Below, one piece after another: positions 20,921-30,250 of a stretch of DNA of 64,000 nucleotides (the stretch's first letter is position 1; the number at the start of each line of letters is the position of its first letter). The notes beneath the pieces were generated by a model, which made no database searches, was not told the origin of the DNA, and saw only the letters and a list, made by a program, of their open reading frames with translations. The translations under genes were made by a program, and so were the position numbers. Source of the stretch: Plotosus lineatus (Eukaryota > Chordata > Actinopteri > Siluriformes > Plotosidae); contig CM045746.1 of assembly GCA_024760905.1 (NCBI GenBank), positions 4,552,001 through 4,616,000 of the forward strand, read 5' to 3'.

Positions 20921-21108
20921 GAATGTGAGACGTTTGTCGTAAGTGACACACGGAGCTTGTGAGATGGAATGCGGCCTATCCGGACTTCCCATCTTTAAAC
21001 TGAGCAATATGCTCACAACTGAGTGCACTTGCTCACTTGAAAGGTCGGAAGTCCAGATAAGCCGCGCTTCGTCTCACAAACTCCGTGTGCAGCAAACACC
21101 TCACATTC
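20921..21108. repeat. Foldback with ~65-bp arms
   Basis: The left arm 20921-20990 (GAATGTGAGACGTTTG...CCGGACTTCC) and right arm 21046-21108 are inverted copies with scattered mismatches and a gap of a few bases. The spacer is 55 nt. It lies directly beside the THAP element and may be a small MITE. Confidence 0.8.
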
Positions 21109-21289
21109 AATGAATGAAATATGAGGTTTGAGTGAATTTTAATTAATTATTTTACATATATAATTCCTCATCTTATTATTTTTGCGTCTCACAGAACAAA
21201 TTTTATATATTGCTTGTTTGGTGACCATTTGTTTTACACTACTTTTCACAGTACATTATGGGATACATTAAGTACACTTCATATCTGTC

Positions 21290-21605
21290 CATCAATTTGC
21301 CAGACAGCTTAATCCTACTAGGGTTGCTGGGAGGCTGAAGCTGACCTCAGCCAACTGTAGGGTGAAGACAGGGTACACCCTGACCAGCTTGCTTGACCAT
21401 TCGCAGTCCAGTAGGCACACACATCCATTTAGACTCGTACTCACACCTAGGAGCAATTTTAACTGTTGGAGGAAATCAGAATGTCAGAAGGAAACTCATA
21501 CAAGCATGGGGAGAACATTCATACTCCACGTATAATCGCTCTCACCGTGGACTTGAAGGACCTTCCTGCTGTGAGGCAAACGTGCTAACCACTACATCAC
21601 CATGG
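21290..21605 (-). mobile_element. V-SINE-like SINE, degenerate
   Basis: It matches the 13.2-kb and 44.5-kb copies, including ACCTTCCTGCTGTGAGGCAA and CTAACCACTACATCACCATG. The tRNA-like head is on the right and the 3' end on the left. Confidence 0.65.
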
Positions 21606-21879
21606 TGTGCACTTAGATAGAGTAGAATAATTCTTACATTTATACAGTCTAACACCAAAATGTTGAACTCACTATACAGCTCAGCTTTTCAATATTACTG
21701 TATATGGTGAGTGATTTTGGACACAGGGAATGACTTTTTCAACATCCAGAGAATTAAACATCTCAACCGTATTAGCATTTAAGTTTCCATTTAATCTCTA
21801 TATAAATGTAGTCGTATTCTAGCTATATATTACAATCATCAGTATTAGCATTTAAAGAATAAGTTTTCTTTGTTCAGGT
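21606..21879. other. Gene-free stretch
   Basis: AT-rich sequence with nothing recognised. Confidence 0.5.
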
Positions 21880-23292
21880 CCCAGGTTTGGATGGCTTATA
21901 AGTAGAGATGAATTGTGTGTTCAGTATGTCGTTCCATGGTTATGCAAACAGCCACGCAGGCTCGCTTGTGAAGCTACTAGTAAGCCATTGAAGTGGAGCC
22001 ATGCTATCCCGACATTGTAAGGATGACCACCATATTAAAGATCTGAAGAAACAACAGAGTTGTTTGGATTGCTCATCAGTTAGAGACTCTTCCAACTCGA
22101 ACTCTTGAAGTATGAAGACACGAAATAATCAGTGGAACCCATAAATCAGCAGTGAGCAGCAAAATGCATTGAGAACAATTCATTATTTGAGGACCAACAT
22201 ATTCAGCAATGAATTCCTTCTTTCTGGATAGAAATGTGAAAGGTTACATCGAATTTTCACAAGGATGGACACAAATAAATCTCTGAGTATTGAGACCAAA
22301 CTTGTTCACCTTTTCAATACTTTTGCTCGTCTCCTCAGTCTTGAAGACCTCTCTGCAAAGAGCAGTGGCTTCCCGTCACAAGATGGCCATCGGATTTCCT
22401 ACCTAAAAGCTTTCCAGGTCCACTGTAATCTTTTAAGTGCTATGCTTTCTGCTGCGGACACCATTTCGTCTTTTTTCTGTTATTACTTGAAACCAAAGAG
22501 GTAAATGAAAAACTCCTTGTTTGCCTTTTCTAATTTTATTTTTTAAAGTGTAAATTAAATAATCCTTTTCCCCCCTTATGCCAAGGACGTGTTTATGTCT
22601 GTATTGGTTTGTTTGTTTTACACAAAATATAAATGGGTTTTTATTTAAATCTTCAAAGGGGTCCCAAGTAACATTTTATTAGATGTGATGGTGATCTGAA
22701 TCAAATTTTGGATCTAGGATTTTTTTTTCAAAGATATTTTAGCATTGCGAGTGTGATATTACTGCAGGGCCAGCTTGTTTTTGTTTGTTTGTGCTTGTTT
22801 TTTGTTTGTTTCTTTGTTTCTTTTTTTCAGATTGGCAGAGGTATGCGCTCTCCCAAGGCTTCCAAAATATTGATCAGTTTTTGTCTCTGAAAATGAAATA
22901 CCTGAACGGTGTGTAAGTAGGTGCTGTAAGGTGTGTCTTCAATCTGTGTAACTTGTACATGTAACAACTTTTTCTTGAATTATGAAGTACTGTATAAATC
23001 TTTGTATAGATACTATGTTCATTATACTTTCGGAACACTGCTGCTATGATTATAAATCCATACTCTACTTTTAAAACCTATGGTTCTGTCAGGCTATCTG
23101 TGCTTTAAAAAATGTCTCCCAGGAAAAAGCTTCACCTCTTCACCAAACAGAATACAGTTCTGCACCGTTATGGAGGCATAAAATCTACATACAAGTGTCA
23201 GAGTTTCGACCTGGAGAATCTGGATATGATTGTTGTCCTGTCCAAATTTAGAGGGTATTCTGGAAAAATAACTGTCAATTTCTGAAATTAGA
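21880..23292 (+). pseudogene. Decayed multi-segment coding-like region, unrecognised
   Basis: Several + strand segments read as protein. One is about 43 codons at 21888-22018 (with PRFGWLISRDELCVQYVVPW). Another follows at about 22018-22110 (DDHHIKDLKKQQSCLDC). A third at 22209-22283 (MNSFFLDRNVKGYIEF) is offset in frame from 22265-22501 (79 codons, with ETKLVHLFNTFARLLSLEDL). The last of these ends at a GTAAAT donor. A good acceptor (TTTTTTTCAG) precedes a 28-codon frame at 22831-22913 (WQRYALSQGFQNIDQFLSLK). A further 57-codon frame is at 23118-23291. Frames do not all join in phase, which suggests a pseudogene or an old coding segment with indels. I do not recognise the family. Confidence 0.35.
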
Positions 23293-23381
23293 CTCAAATT
23301 CATTTAAATTGCTAATAGCATCCAAGTTATTATTACAGGAGGTGCAATCATATTTGCAACACAAGATGTTAAATGGACAAT

Positions 23382-23404
23382 TTTTTTTTTTTTTTTTTTT
23401 TTTT
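23382..23404. repeat. Poly-T tract
   Basis: A run of about 23 T. It might be the A-tail of a - strand retroposed sequence, but no element was recognised beside it. Confidence 0.85.
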
Positions 23405-23865
23405 CAAATTTTTATTCATTCAGACAATGCACCAAATGCCATAGAATTTTTTTTCTGGCAATAGGAATCTGATCTTGACAACATCAGCCAGTTAACTTGT
23501 ATTGATTTTTTTTTTCTACCTTCACAATAAACTATAACACAGGCCTTTTCATATACAAAACTGTCTTCCACACAGCTGTTGATGTTACATTTACAATACT
23601 TTGACCTACAGAACCTTATTGTGGTGTCCACATCTTGCACATTATGGAACTAGATTACATATGTGGGTCAGAATTTCACAACATGAAGAAGCAGATAAAA
23701 ATGTTAAGTAGGTGCATCAATGATGACACTCTGAAAGCACTCCAAAATCACCTGCCCTGAGCGAGAATAAAAAATTAAATATGTTACATATTAATAAATA
23801 CCTTTTTTTACAGTACAAACCTGTTGGATGTTTTGACTTTTTATAATAAGAAGAAAACTCAGTGT

Positions 23866-24045
23866 GGGGTCCAAAGTCCACTGTCACCGGGCTGTCACTT
23901 CCACACCCAGTGCAACTAACTGGGAACAAGCCGGCCATGTCGCTCGTCTGAGGTGAGAGATTCATGTAAAAGAACCATTGCTGAGTTTATAAAGAGATGC
24001 TGCATAGCTGTTAGCGTGTTTCTGCTTCACAATGGCCTAGTGAGC
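23866..24045 (+). mobile_element. SINE fragment of the RTE-tailed family, old
   Basis: Body sequence is recognisable (CCAGTGCAACTAACTGGGA..., TTCATGTAAAAGAACCATTGCTGA) but diverged. Head and tail are lost. It lies just upstream of SINE copy S4 in the same orientation. Confidence 0.6.
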
Positions 24046-24109
24046 TGCCCTTGCCCACTTTACAAAAGTTAGCAATGGTTCTTTTACTCTCAGTACAGAG
24101 ACATGGTCA

Positions 24110-24455
24110 AGGGCAATGGTCGCCTGGTGGTAAAGGGTGCTGGATTGCTGATTCTAAGGTTGGGGAATTGAGTCCCACTCTCCACAAGGTCATCACTGTC
24201 CCCTCAGTACAGTTAACTGGGTTATCAAAGGCCGGCCATGTCTCTCACTGTCAATGGTGAGAGGGTCATGGTAAATAACCATTGCTGACTTTCGTAAAGA
24301 GTAGCTGTATAGCTGTCGGCGCCTTTCTGCCCCTTGTTAAAGGGTTGTGTCAGGAAGGGCATCCAATGAAAAAGCCTATGCCAAATCAAACATGCAAATC
24401 AGATGATTTGCTGTGGCGAACCCTGGAAAAAAGGAAAACGCCGGAAGTAAAAGAA
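24110..24455 (+). mobile_element. SINE copy S4, diverged full length
   Basis: The head is weak (GGCAATGGTCGCCTGGTGGT; B box GGGAATTGAGTCC has lost the invariant TTC). Body and LINE-like tail (TTTGCTGTGGCGAACCCTG) are present. The Pol III promoter is probably dead. Confidence 0.8.
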
Positions 24456-24477
24456 GACAGACAGACATGCTCAGCCT

Positions 24478-24733
24478 TTGTTAACCCAGTTAGCTACACA
24501 GGGGCGCAGCTCACCAGGCCATCACAGGGCCAACATTCACAATCACACTTGAGGGAGATTTGGAACAGCAAATTTGCCTATTGTGTATGTTTTTTGACTA
24601 TGGGAGAAAACCAGAGTACTCAAAGGAAACCTCCCGGGGGGGGGGGGGGGTAGGAGTGACAACCTGTTGATAGTTGGTCCTGAACCCCCAATCTTGGGAT
24701 CAGTAATCCAGCATCCTACCAATGCCCCACACA
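24478..24733 (-). mobile_element. V-SINE-like copy joined to an RTE-SINE head at a G run
   Basis: The left part (24490-24630) is V-SINE body (TTTGACTATGGGAGAAAACC). After a G15 run at 24636-24650 the sequence becomes the tRNA-like head of the other SINE family on the - strand (CCCCCAATCTTGGGATCAG). The junction falls on the homopolymer that is shared in position with other RTE-SINE copies. Confidence 0.55.
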
Positions 24734-24963
24734 CAGTCCTTGAGTTTCACGTCCATGCAGCCAAGTATTGGTCCTCTCCTGCCACCTCAGACTTCCCTTT
24801 CAGTAGTGCACTTCATCAACACCGTAAGGGGGAGATACACTGTGAACAGCTTGCCTGACCATCGCAGGTCTAACACAAGCAGGGGGGGACACAAGCATAT
24901 AATCTCCACAATGATTCAAATGTGTCATTAGTTGTTTGAATTAAAATAAATGATACTGTTGAA

Positions 24964-25915
24964 CAGGGGTCAGGAACTTTTTTGATGAAGAGAGCCAAAA
25001 AAAGACATTTTAAAATCTAATGCTCTGAGAGACATATATATACACACACACTGTATATATAATACTGAATACAACTAAATTGAAAAAGAAGACCAACAAT
25101 TTGAGAGTACTGTAGAATAAGATTCTGAGTTTATTTTATACAACATTGTCAGAACGAAGTTATTTATGAATAAGAAAAGTACTCTTTACTAATAATGCGA
25201 CTTCTGGTGCTGCATGGTTTTGCTGATGGTTTTGTAGTCTGGTTGATACGTGCTGAGGTTCAGCTTCATGCAGGCGTTTAAGCTTCCATCTGTTAAAGAT
25301 TGGCCTTGTTGTTTTTGCCTTGTTGGCAGGTTGGTCTTGATGTTTTTCAAGTGAGAAGGACTGCTCACATGTGCATGTGGAGCCAAACATGGTCAATACG
25401 ACAGGACTCACACGATGCAATGTTTATGTGACAGGAAGCACGTCCCAAGTTTTGGCAATTAGCTGGTCTGCAGATTGAAGTTTTTCCATGTCTGTTCATT
25501 TGTGTCTGCTTGCCAGCTGTGCTTGGCTTCGTGCAAATGAACTGATCAAAAACGAGGGAAATTCACGCCTTTAGTCAAAAACAACACGCGCAGTCTGCGG
25601 CTGTTGTTATAATCCAATAAAATTAGAGTTTCAAGGTATTGGACCCCTCCACATACTGGCGTACAGAAAGGATTGGCTCTCCGCTGCATGCCACAGTGAC
25701 GTGGCATTGAAAATAGATGTATAGATTTAAATGCGTAAGATTTATTCATCTGTTTTTGTTTTATTTGATGGCTTTTTATTGTATTTTTATTTAAATGACA
25801 GTGAAATTATGTATTCATTATTCTGTTAAGAAAGGCCACCTGATTTATCTGAGAGACAGATACAGTCATCAAAAGAGCCACATATGGCTCACGCGCCATA
25901 GGTTCCCAACCCCTA
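24964..25915 (-). mobile_element. hAT transposon, internally deleted
   Basis: The left end CAGGGGTCAGGAACTTTTTT and right end TAGGTTCCCAACCCCTA are imperfect inverted repeats. The flanks CTGTTGAA (24956-24963) and CTGTAGAA (25916-25923) are an 8-bp target duplication with one mismatch. A transposase C-terminus remains on the - strand. Confidence 0.8.
25160..25405 (-). pseudogene. hAT transposase C-terminal remnant
   Basis: LTMFGSTCTCEQSFS is the start of the hAT dimerisation domain, followed in another frame by HLKNIKTNLP and LTDGSLNACMKLNLSTYQPD. One frame break lies between them. It resembles the same GTF2IRD2/ZBED-like hAT group as the 15.3-kb element but differs in its terminal repeats. 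Confidence 0.75.
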
Positions 25916-26275
25916 CTGTAGAACTAATTTAAAGACAAATTACATAACTGATGTCCACATAATTATAAAAACATACCAGTAACAGTCTAATAAATTTATA
26001 TGTTCATGTTGGTTTAGAATAAACACAAATGGATGTGATGGTCTGTCAGGAGTCCACATACATTTGACCATATTGCGTATCTACTTCATTAAAGTGGATG
26101 GTATTTCAAAAAAACATTGTGGTTGTTTCAAGTCTCAATAAATTGAGGCGACCCAATGGTCGGTCTTGCAACCAGTTCGAAAGCCGAAAACGACGAAACG
26201 GTCGTGTACATATTTCACTTCCGTAATGCGTGCGTGATACCGCGCACTGCTGAAAACGGGTTTGTATCATAACAC

Positions 26276-26449
26276 ATGGCATGGATACACACCAAAACGT
26301 TCAGAAAATATTTGTTTAAAGACGACTTTGAAATACTGAACATCAATGATGATGGCTATGTTACCAAAATAAGATGCATGATTTGCTGCAAGTATATCGT
26401 ACAAATTAGGGAAGAATCTGTTCTACATTTATTATCTAATACCTTGTGA
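26276..26449 (+). pseudogene. Isolated BED-like zinc-finger frame (hAT-derived?)
   Basis: An intact 57-codon frame starts MAWIHTKTFRKYLFKDDFEI and contains KIRCMICCKY, a C-x2-C pair of the kind that opens BED-type or related fingers in hAT transposases. The His half of the finger is not obvious before the stop at 26447. No terminal repeats were found nearby. It could be a remnant first exon of a domesticated or dead hAT gene. Confidence 0.4.
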
Positions 26450-26737
26450 ATTATCAAAATAATCTTATAGCAACAATATGGCGTTACAGGTATGAATGTT
26501 AGAAATTAGTGAACGTTTCAATGAAACCAGTTAAAGATTCAAGTTGGTGCTGCTGTTGTTTGGCGTGTATGCTGATTGGTGAAACTGCATGTTGATGTAT
26601 TAAAAGTATTCCAGCAGTTTTATTAGAACAGTGATCATTATTTGTATTAACGAGGAAAGTTTCAAATAATTAGTTGTTAATAATTTGATCCTTTAATATT
26701 AGAAAATTCAACAATTCATAAGATATTATAGACACAT

Positions 26738-27014
26738 ATTCTTCTTCTTTTCCTTTCGACTGCTCCCTTCAGGGGCTGCCACAGCAAATCATCTGTCTCC
26801 ATTTAACCCTATCCTGTGCATCTTCTTCTCTAACACCAACTACCTTGATGTCTTCCTTCACCACATCCACTTGTTCTCTGCTCTCACTACAGATCACAAT
26901 GTCATCTGCAAACATCATAGTCCATGGAGATTCTTGTCTAACCTCGTCTGCCAGCCTGTCCATCACAATAGCAAACAAGAAGGGGCTCAAAGCTGACCCT
27001 TGATGCAGTCCCAC
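26738..27014 (-). mobile_element. RTE LINE 3' fragment with internal deletion
   Basis: On the - strand it reads from the RT box [13 protein letters not shown] through FADDIVIC, then jumps to DVVKEDIKVVGV and the common 3' end. The middle of the thumb and connection region is missing. The (GAA)-type tail is near 26740. It abuts a piece of a different LINE at 27015. Confidence 0.8.
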
Positions 27015-27342
27015 CTACGTTGGCAGCCGTACGTCTCGAGAGACGATGGTGTAGCGCCATGGAAGGCATTTGCGGTAGTGACTGTAAAGGCCCACCCTAG
27101 AATAACAGTTTCTTAAACAATTATTGCATACAAAAAGGCTTTGAGGAGCCATGGGGGCTGCCCTTTCTTTCCTCTTTGCTCTTTTCACAGCTAGCTTGTT
27201 TATTCTGTTAGTTTCAGCTTTGTTGATCCCCTCGTTGACAGTGGTCTTCCAGAACTGGCGTGTTTCAGCAGTGCCTTCCCAGGTGTTGATGTTGATGCCA
27301 GATAATTTCATGCCCCGCTTGCACACGTCCTTGTACCGAACT
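27015..27342 (-). mobile_element. 3' end of a LINE with C-terminal zinc knuckle
   Basis: On the - strand it encodes CNNCLRNCYSRVGLYSHYRKC-like finger residues (Cys/His spaced as in the LINE at 54.6 kb, there CGYCSRDWHSRIGLFSHRR). It sits between two pieces of the RTE LINE. Confidence 0.7.
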
Positions 27343-27410
27343 TTCCACTCTTCATCATCTTCAATGCCCTCCTCACATCGCTCTTACTAATTTTTGCTAC
27401 ATATTAAGAT
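27343..27410 (-). mobile_element. RTE LINE fragment upstream of the zinc-knuckle piece
   Basis: The - strand sequence (TGTAGCAAAAATTAGTAAGA... ATGATGAAGAGTGGAAAG) matches the RTE LINE segment encoding DVAKISKGEVRRALKRMKNG. It is collinear with the 26738-27014 fragment, but the intervening RT core is replaced by foreign LINE sequence. Confidence 0.65.
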
Positions 27411-27586
27411 AAGATAAGATAAGATAAGATACAGCTTTATTAATCTCACAATGGAGAAATTCACTGTTACAGGCTCTTGAGGTACCATCAGTAGGGGGTG
27501 CAAAAATAGATACAAATACAAACATACACACATACATATATATTATATAAGTAAATAAATAAATAGATACATAAATAGTATAAATT

Positions 27587-30065
27587 CATCATCATCATCA
27601 TCTTCTTCCGCTTAGTCCAGGGTCGGGTCGCGGGGGCAGCAACCTTAGCAAAGAGGTCCAGACGTCCCTCTCCCGAGCCACTTCCTCCAACTCTCCCGGG
27701 GGGGACACCGAGGCGGTCCCAGACAAGCCGAGAGACATAGTCCCTCCAGCGTGTTCTAGGTCGACCCCGGGGTCTCTTCCCGGTTGGACATGCCCGAAAC
27801 ACCACACCAGGGAGGCGTCCGGGGGGCATTCTGACCAGATGCCCGAGCCACCTCAACTGGCCCCTCTCAATGCGGAGGAGCATCGGATCTACTCCGAGCT
27901 CTCCCCGGATGGCGGAGCTTCTCACCCTATCTTTAAGGGAGAACCCCGCCACCCGGCGAAGGAAGCTCATTTCAGCCGCTTGTATCCGTGATCTTGTTCT
28001 TTCGGTCATTACCCAAAGCTCGTGACCATAGGTGAGGGTTGGAACGTAGATCGACTGGTAAATTGAGAGCTTCGCCTTGCGTCTGTCGATCTCTCGCTCC
28101 ATCCTTCCCTCACTCGTAAACAAGACCCCAAGATACTTAAACTCCTCCACTTGGGGCAGGACCTCATTCCCGACCCGGAGGGTGCATTCCACCATTGTCC
28201 GACTGAGAACCATGGCCTCGGACTTGGAGGTACTGATCTTCATCCTGGCTGCTTCGTACTCAGCTGCGAATCGTTCCAATGAGAGCTGGAGGGCCCGACT
28301 TGATGAAGCCAAAAGGACAACATCATCCGCAAAAAGCAGAGACGATATCCGATGGCCACCAAACCAAAACCCCTCATCGCCTCGACTGCGCCTAGAAATT
28401 CTGTCCATAAAAATTATGAACAGAATCGGTGACAAAGGACAGCCTTGGCGGACTCCAACTCCCACTGGAAACGAATCTAACCTGCTGTTACCAATACGGA
28501 CCAAACTCTGGCTCCGGTGATACAGCGACCGAATAGTTCATAGCAACGGATCCGGAACGCCGTATTCTCGAAGCACGCCCCACAAGATCTTTCGAGGGAC
28601 ACGGTCGAAAGCCTTCTCCAAATCCACAAAGCACATGTGGACAGATTGGGCAAACTCCCATTCCCCCTCCAGAATCCTGTGGAGCGTATAGAGTTGGTCA
28701 AGAGTGCTGCGGCCAGGACGAAAACCACATTGATCCTCCTGAATCCGAGGTTCGACTATCGGTCAGATCCTCCTCTCTAGTACCCCTGCATAGACTTTCC
28801 CAGGTAGGCTGAGGAGTGTAATTCCCCGATAATTGGAACACACCCTCCGGTCCCCCTTCTTAAAAATTGGGACCACCACCCCCGTTTGCCAATCCAGAGG
28901 TACAGTCCCCGATGACCACGCGATGTTGCAGAGACGTGTCAACCAAGACAGTCCTACAACATCCAGAGCCCTGAGATATTCCGGGCGGATCTCGTCCAAC
29001 CCTGGAGCTCGACCACCGAGGAGCTTTTTGACAACCTCAGTGACCTCCACTCCAGTGATGGGCGGACCCTCACCCGAACCCCCAGGGTCTTCCTCTTCCA
29101 CGGAGGGCGTGTTGGTGGGATTGAGAAGGTCCTCAAAGTATTCCCTCCACCTCTCAACAACATCCCTAGTCAAGGTAAGCAGCTCCCCACCTCCACCGTA
29201 AACAGTGTTTGTGAAGAACTGCTTCCCCCTCCTGAGGCGTCGGATGGTGGCCCAGAACCTTTTTGAGGCCAACTGATAATCATTCTCCAGGCCCTCACCG
29301 AACTCCTCCCACGCCCGAGATTTTGCATCTGCGACAGCCTCGGCTGCAGCACGCTTGGCCTGCCGGTACCCGTTTGCTGCCTCAGGAGTCCCACAGGCTA
29401 ACAAAACCCGATAGGCCTCCTTCTTCAGCTGGACGGCCCCCTTCACCGCAGGTGTCCACCACCGGGTTCGGGGATTACCGCCACGACAAGCACCGACGAC
29501 CTTACGGCCACAGCTATGGGCTGCCGCCTCAGCAATGGAGGCACGAAACATGGCCCATTCGGATTCCATGTCCCCCGCCTCCTCCGGAACGTGGTTGTAG
29601 CTCTGCCGGAGGTGGGAGTTAAAGGCCTCTCGGACCGGGGGCTCCGCCAAACGTTCCCAGCAGACCCTGATTGCACGCTTGGGCCTGCCAGGTCTGGAAG
29701 GCAACCTCCCACACCACCGAAGCCAACTCACCAACAGGTAGTGATCGGTAGACAGCTCATCTCCTCTCTTCACCTGAGTGTCCAGAACATATGGTCGCAA
29801 GTCCGATGACACGACTACAAAGTCAATCATCGAACTGTGACCTACGGTGTCCTGGTGCCAAGTGCACTTATGGACACCCTTATGTTCGAACATGGTGTTC
29901 GTGATAGACAAACTATGACGAGCACAGAAGTCCAACGAAGAAACACCATTCGGATTCAGACTGGAGAGGCCGTACCTACCGATCACACCCTTCCAGGTCA
30001 CACTATCGTTGCCCACATGGGCGTTGAAGTCTCCCAAGACAACGAGCGAGTATAAGTATTATAAG
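27587..30065 (-). mobile_element. APE-type LINE (LINE C) inserted in LINE B
   Basis: Bounded by TAGTATAAATT at 27576-27586 and 30066-30076. The 3' end has a (CAT)n/(ATG)n tail at left. The 5' end is truncated within the endonuclease. The GC-rich, CpG-bearing sequence contrasts with its host LINE. Confidence 0.88.
27598..30037 (-). pseudogene. LINE C endonuclease-RT, two nonsense codons
   Basis: A single - strand frame runs from the endonuclease motif MGDFNAHVG (30037) through IDFVVVSS and [10 protein letters not shown] to the RT. RT motifs are [50 protein letters not shown] and LLFADDVVLLAS. In-frame TGA codons occur near 28763 (in place of Arg, likely CGA decay) and near 28521 (in place of a codon in the LLxTIRSLY stretch). 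An in-frame gap of roughly 25 codons is suggested after EREIDRRKAKLS, and the last about 30 codons shift frame. The protein would be the self-mobilisation enzyme. The clade (RTE-like or I-like) is uncertain. Confidence 0.85.
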
Positions 30066-30250
30066 TAGTATAAATTAATGAACAATAAAATAAAAGAAGG
30101 GAACAACTTTGTAGACTGGCCTATATTCAAGTGTATATGTAGCTGAGGGCAGAGTAGATGGGTTGATATGGTTCACAGTTAGTGGGCTAGATGTGGTTGA
30201 TTAAAGTGCACGGGGTTTTTATTGCACATAACCGGTATTTTCACAGACAG

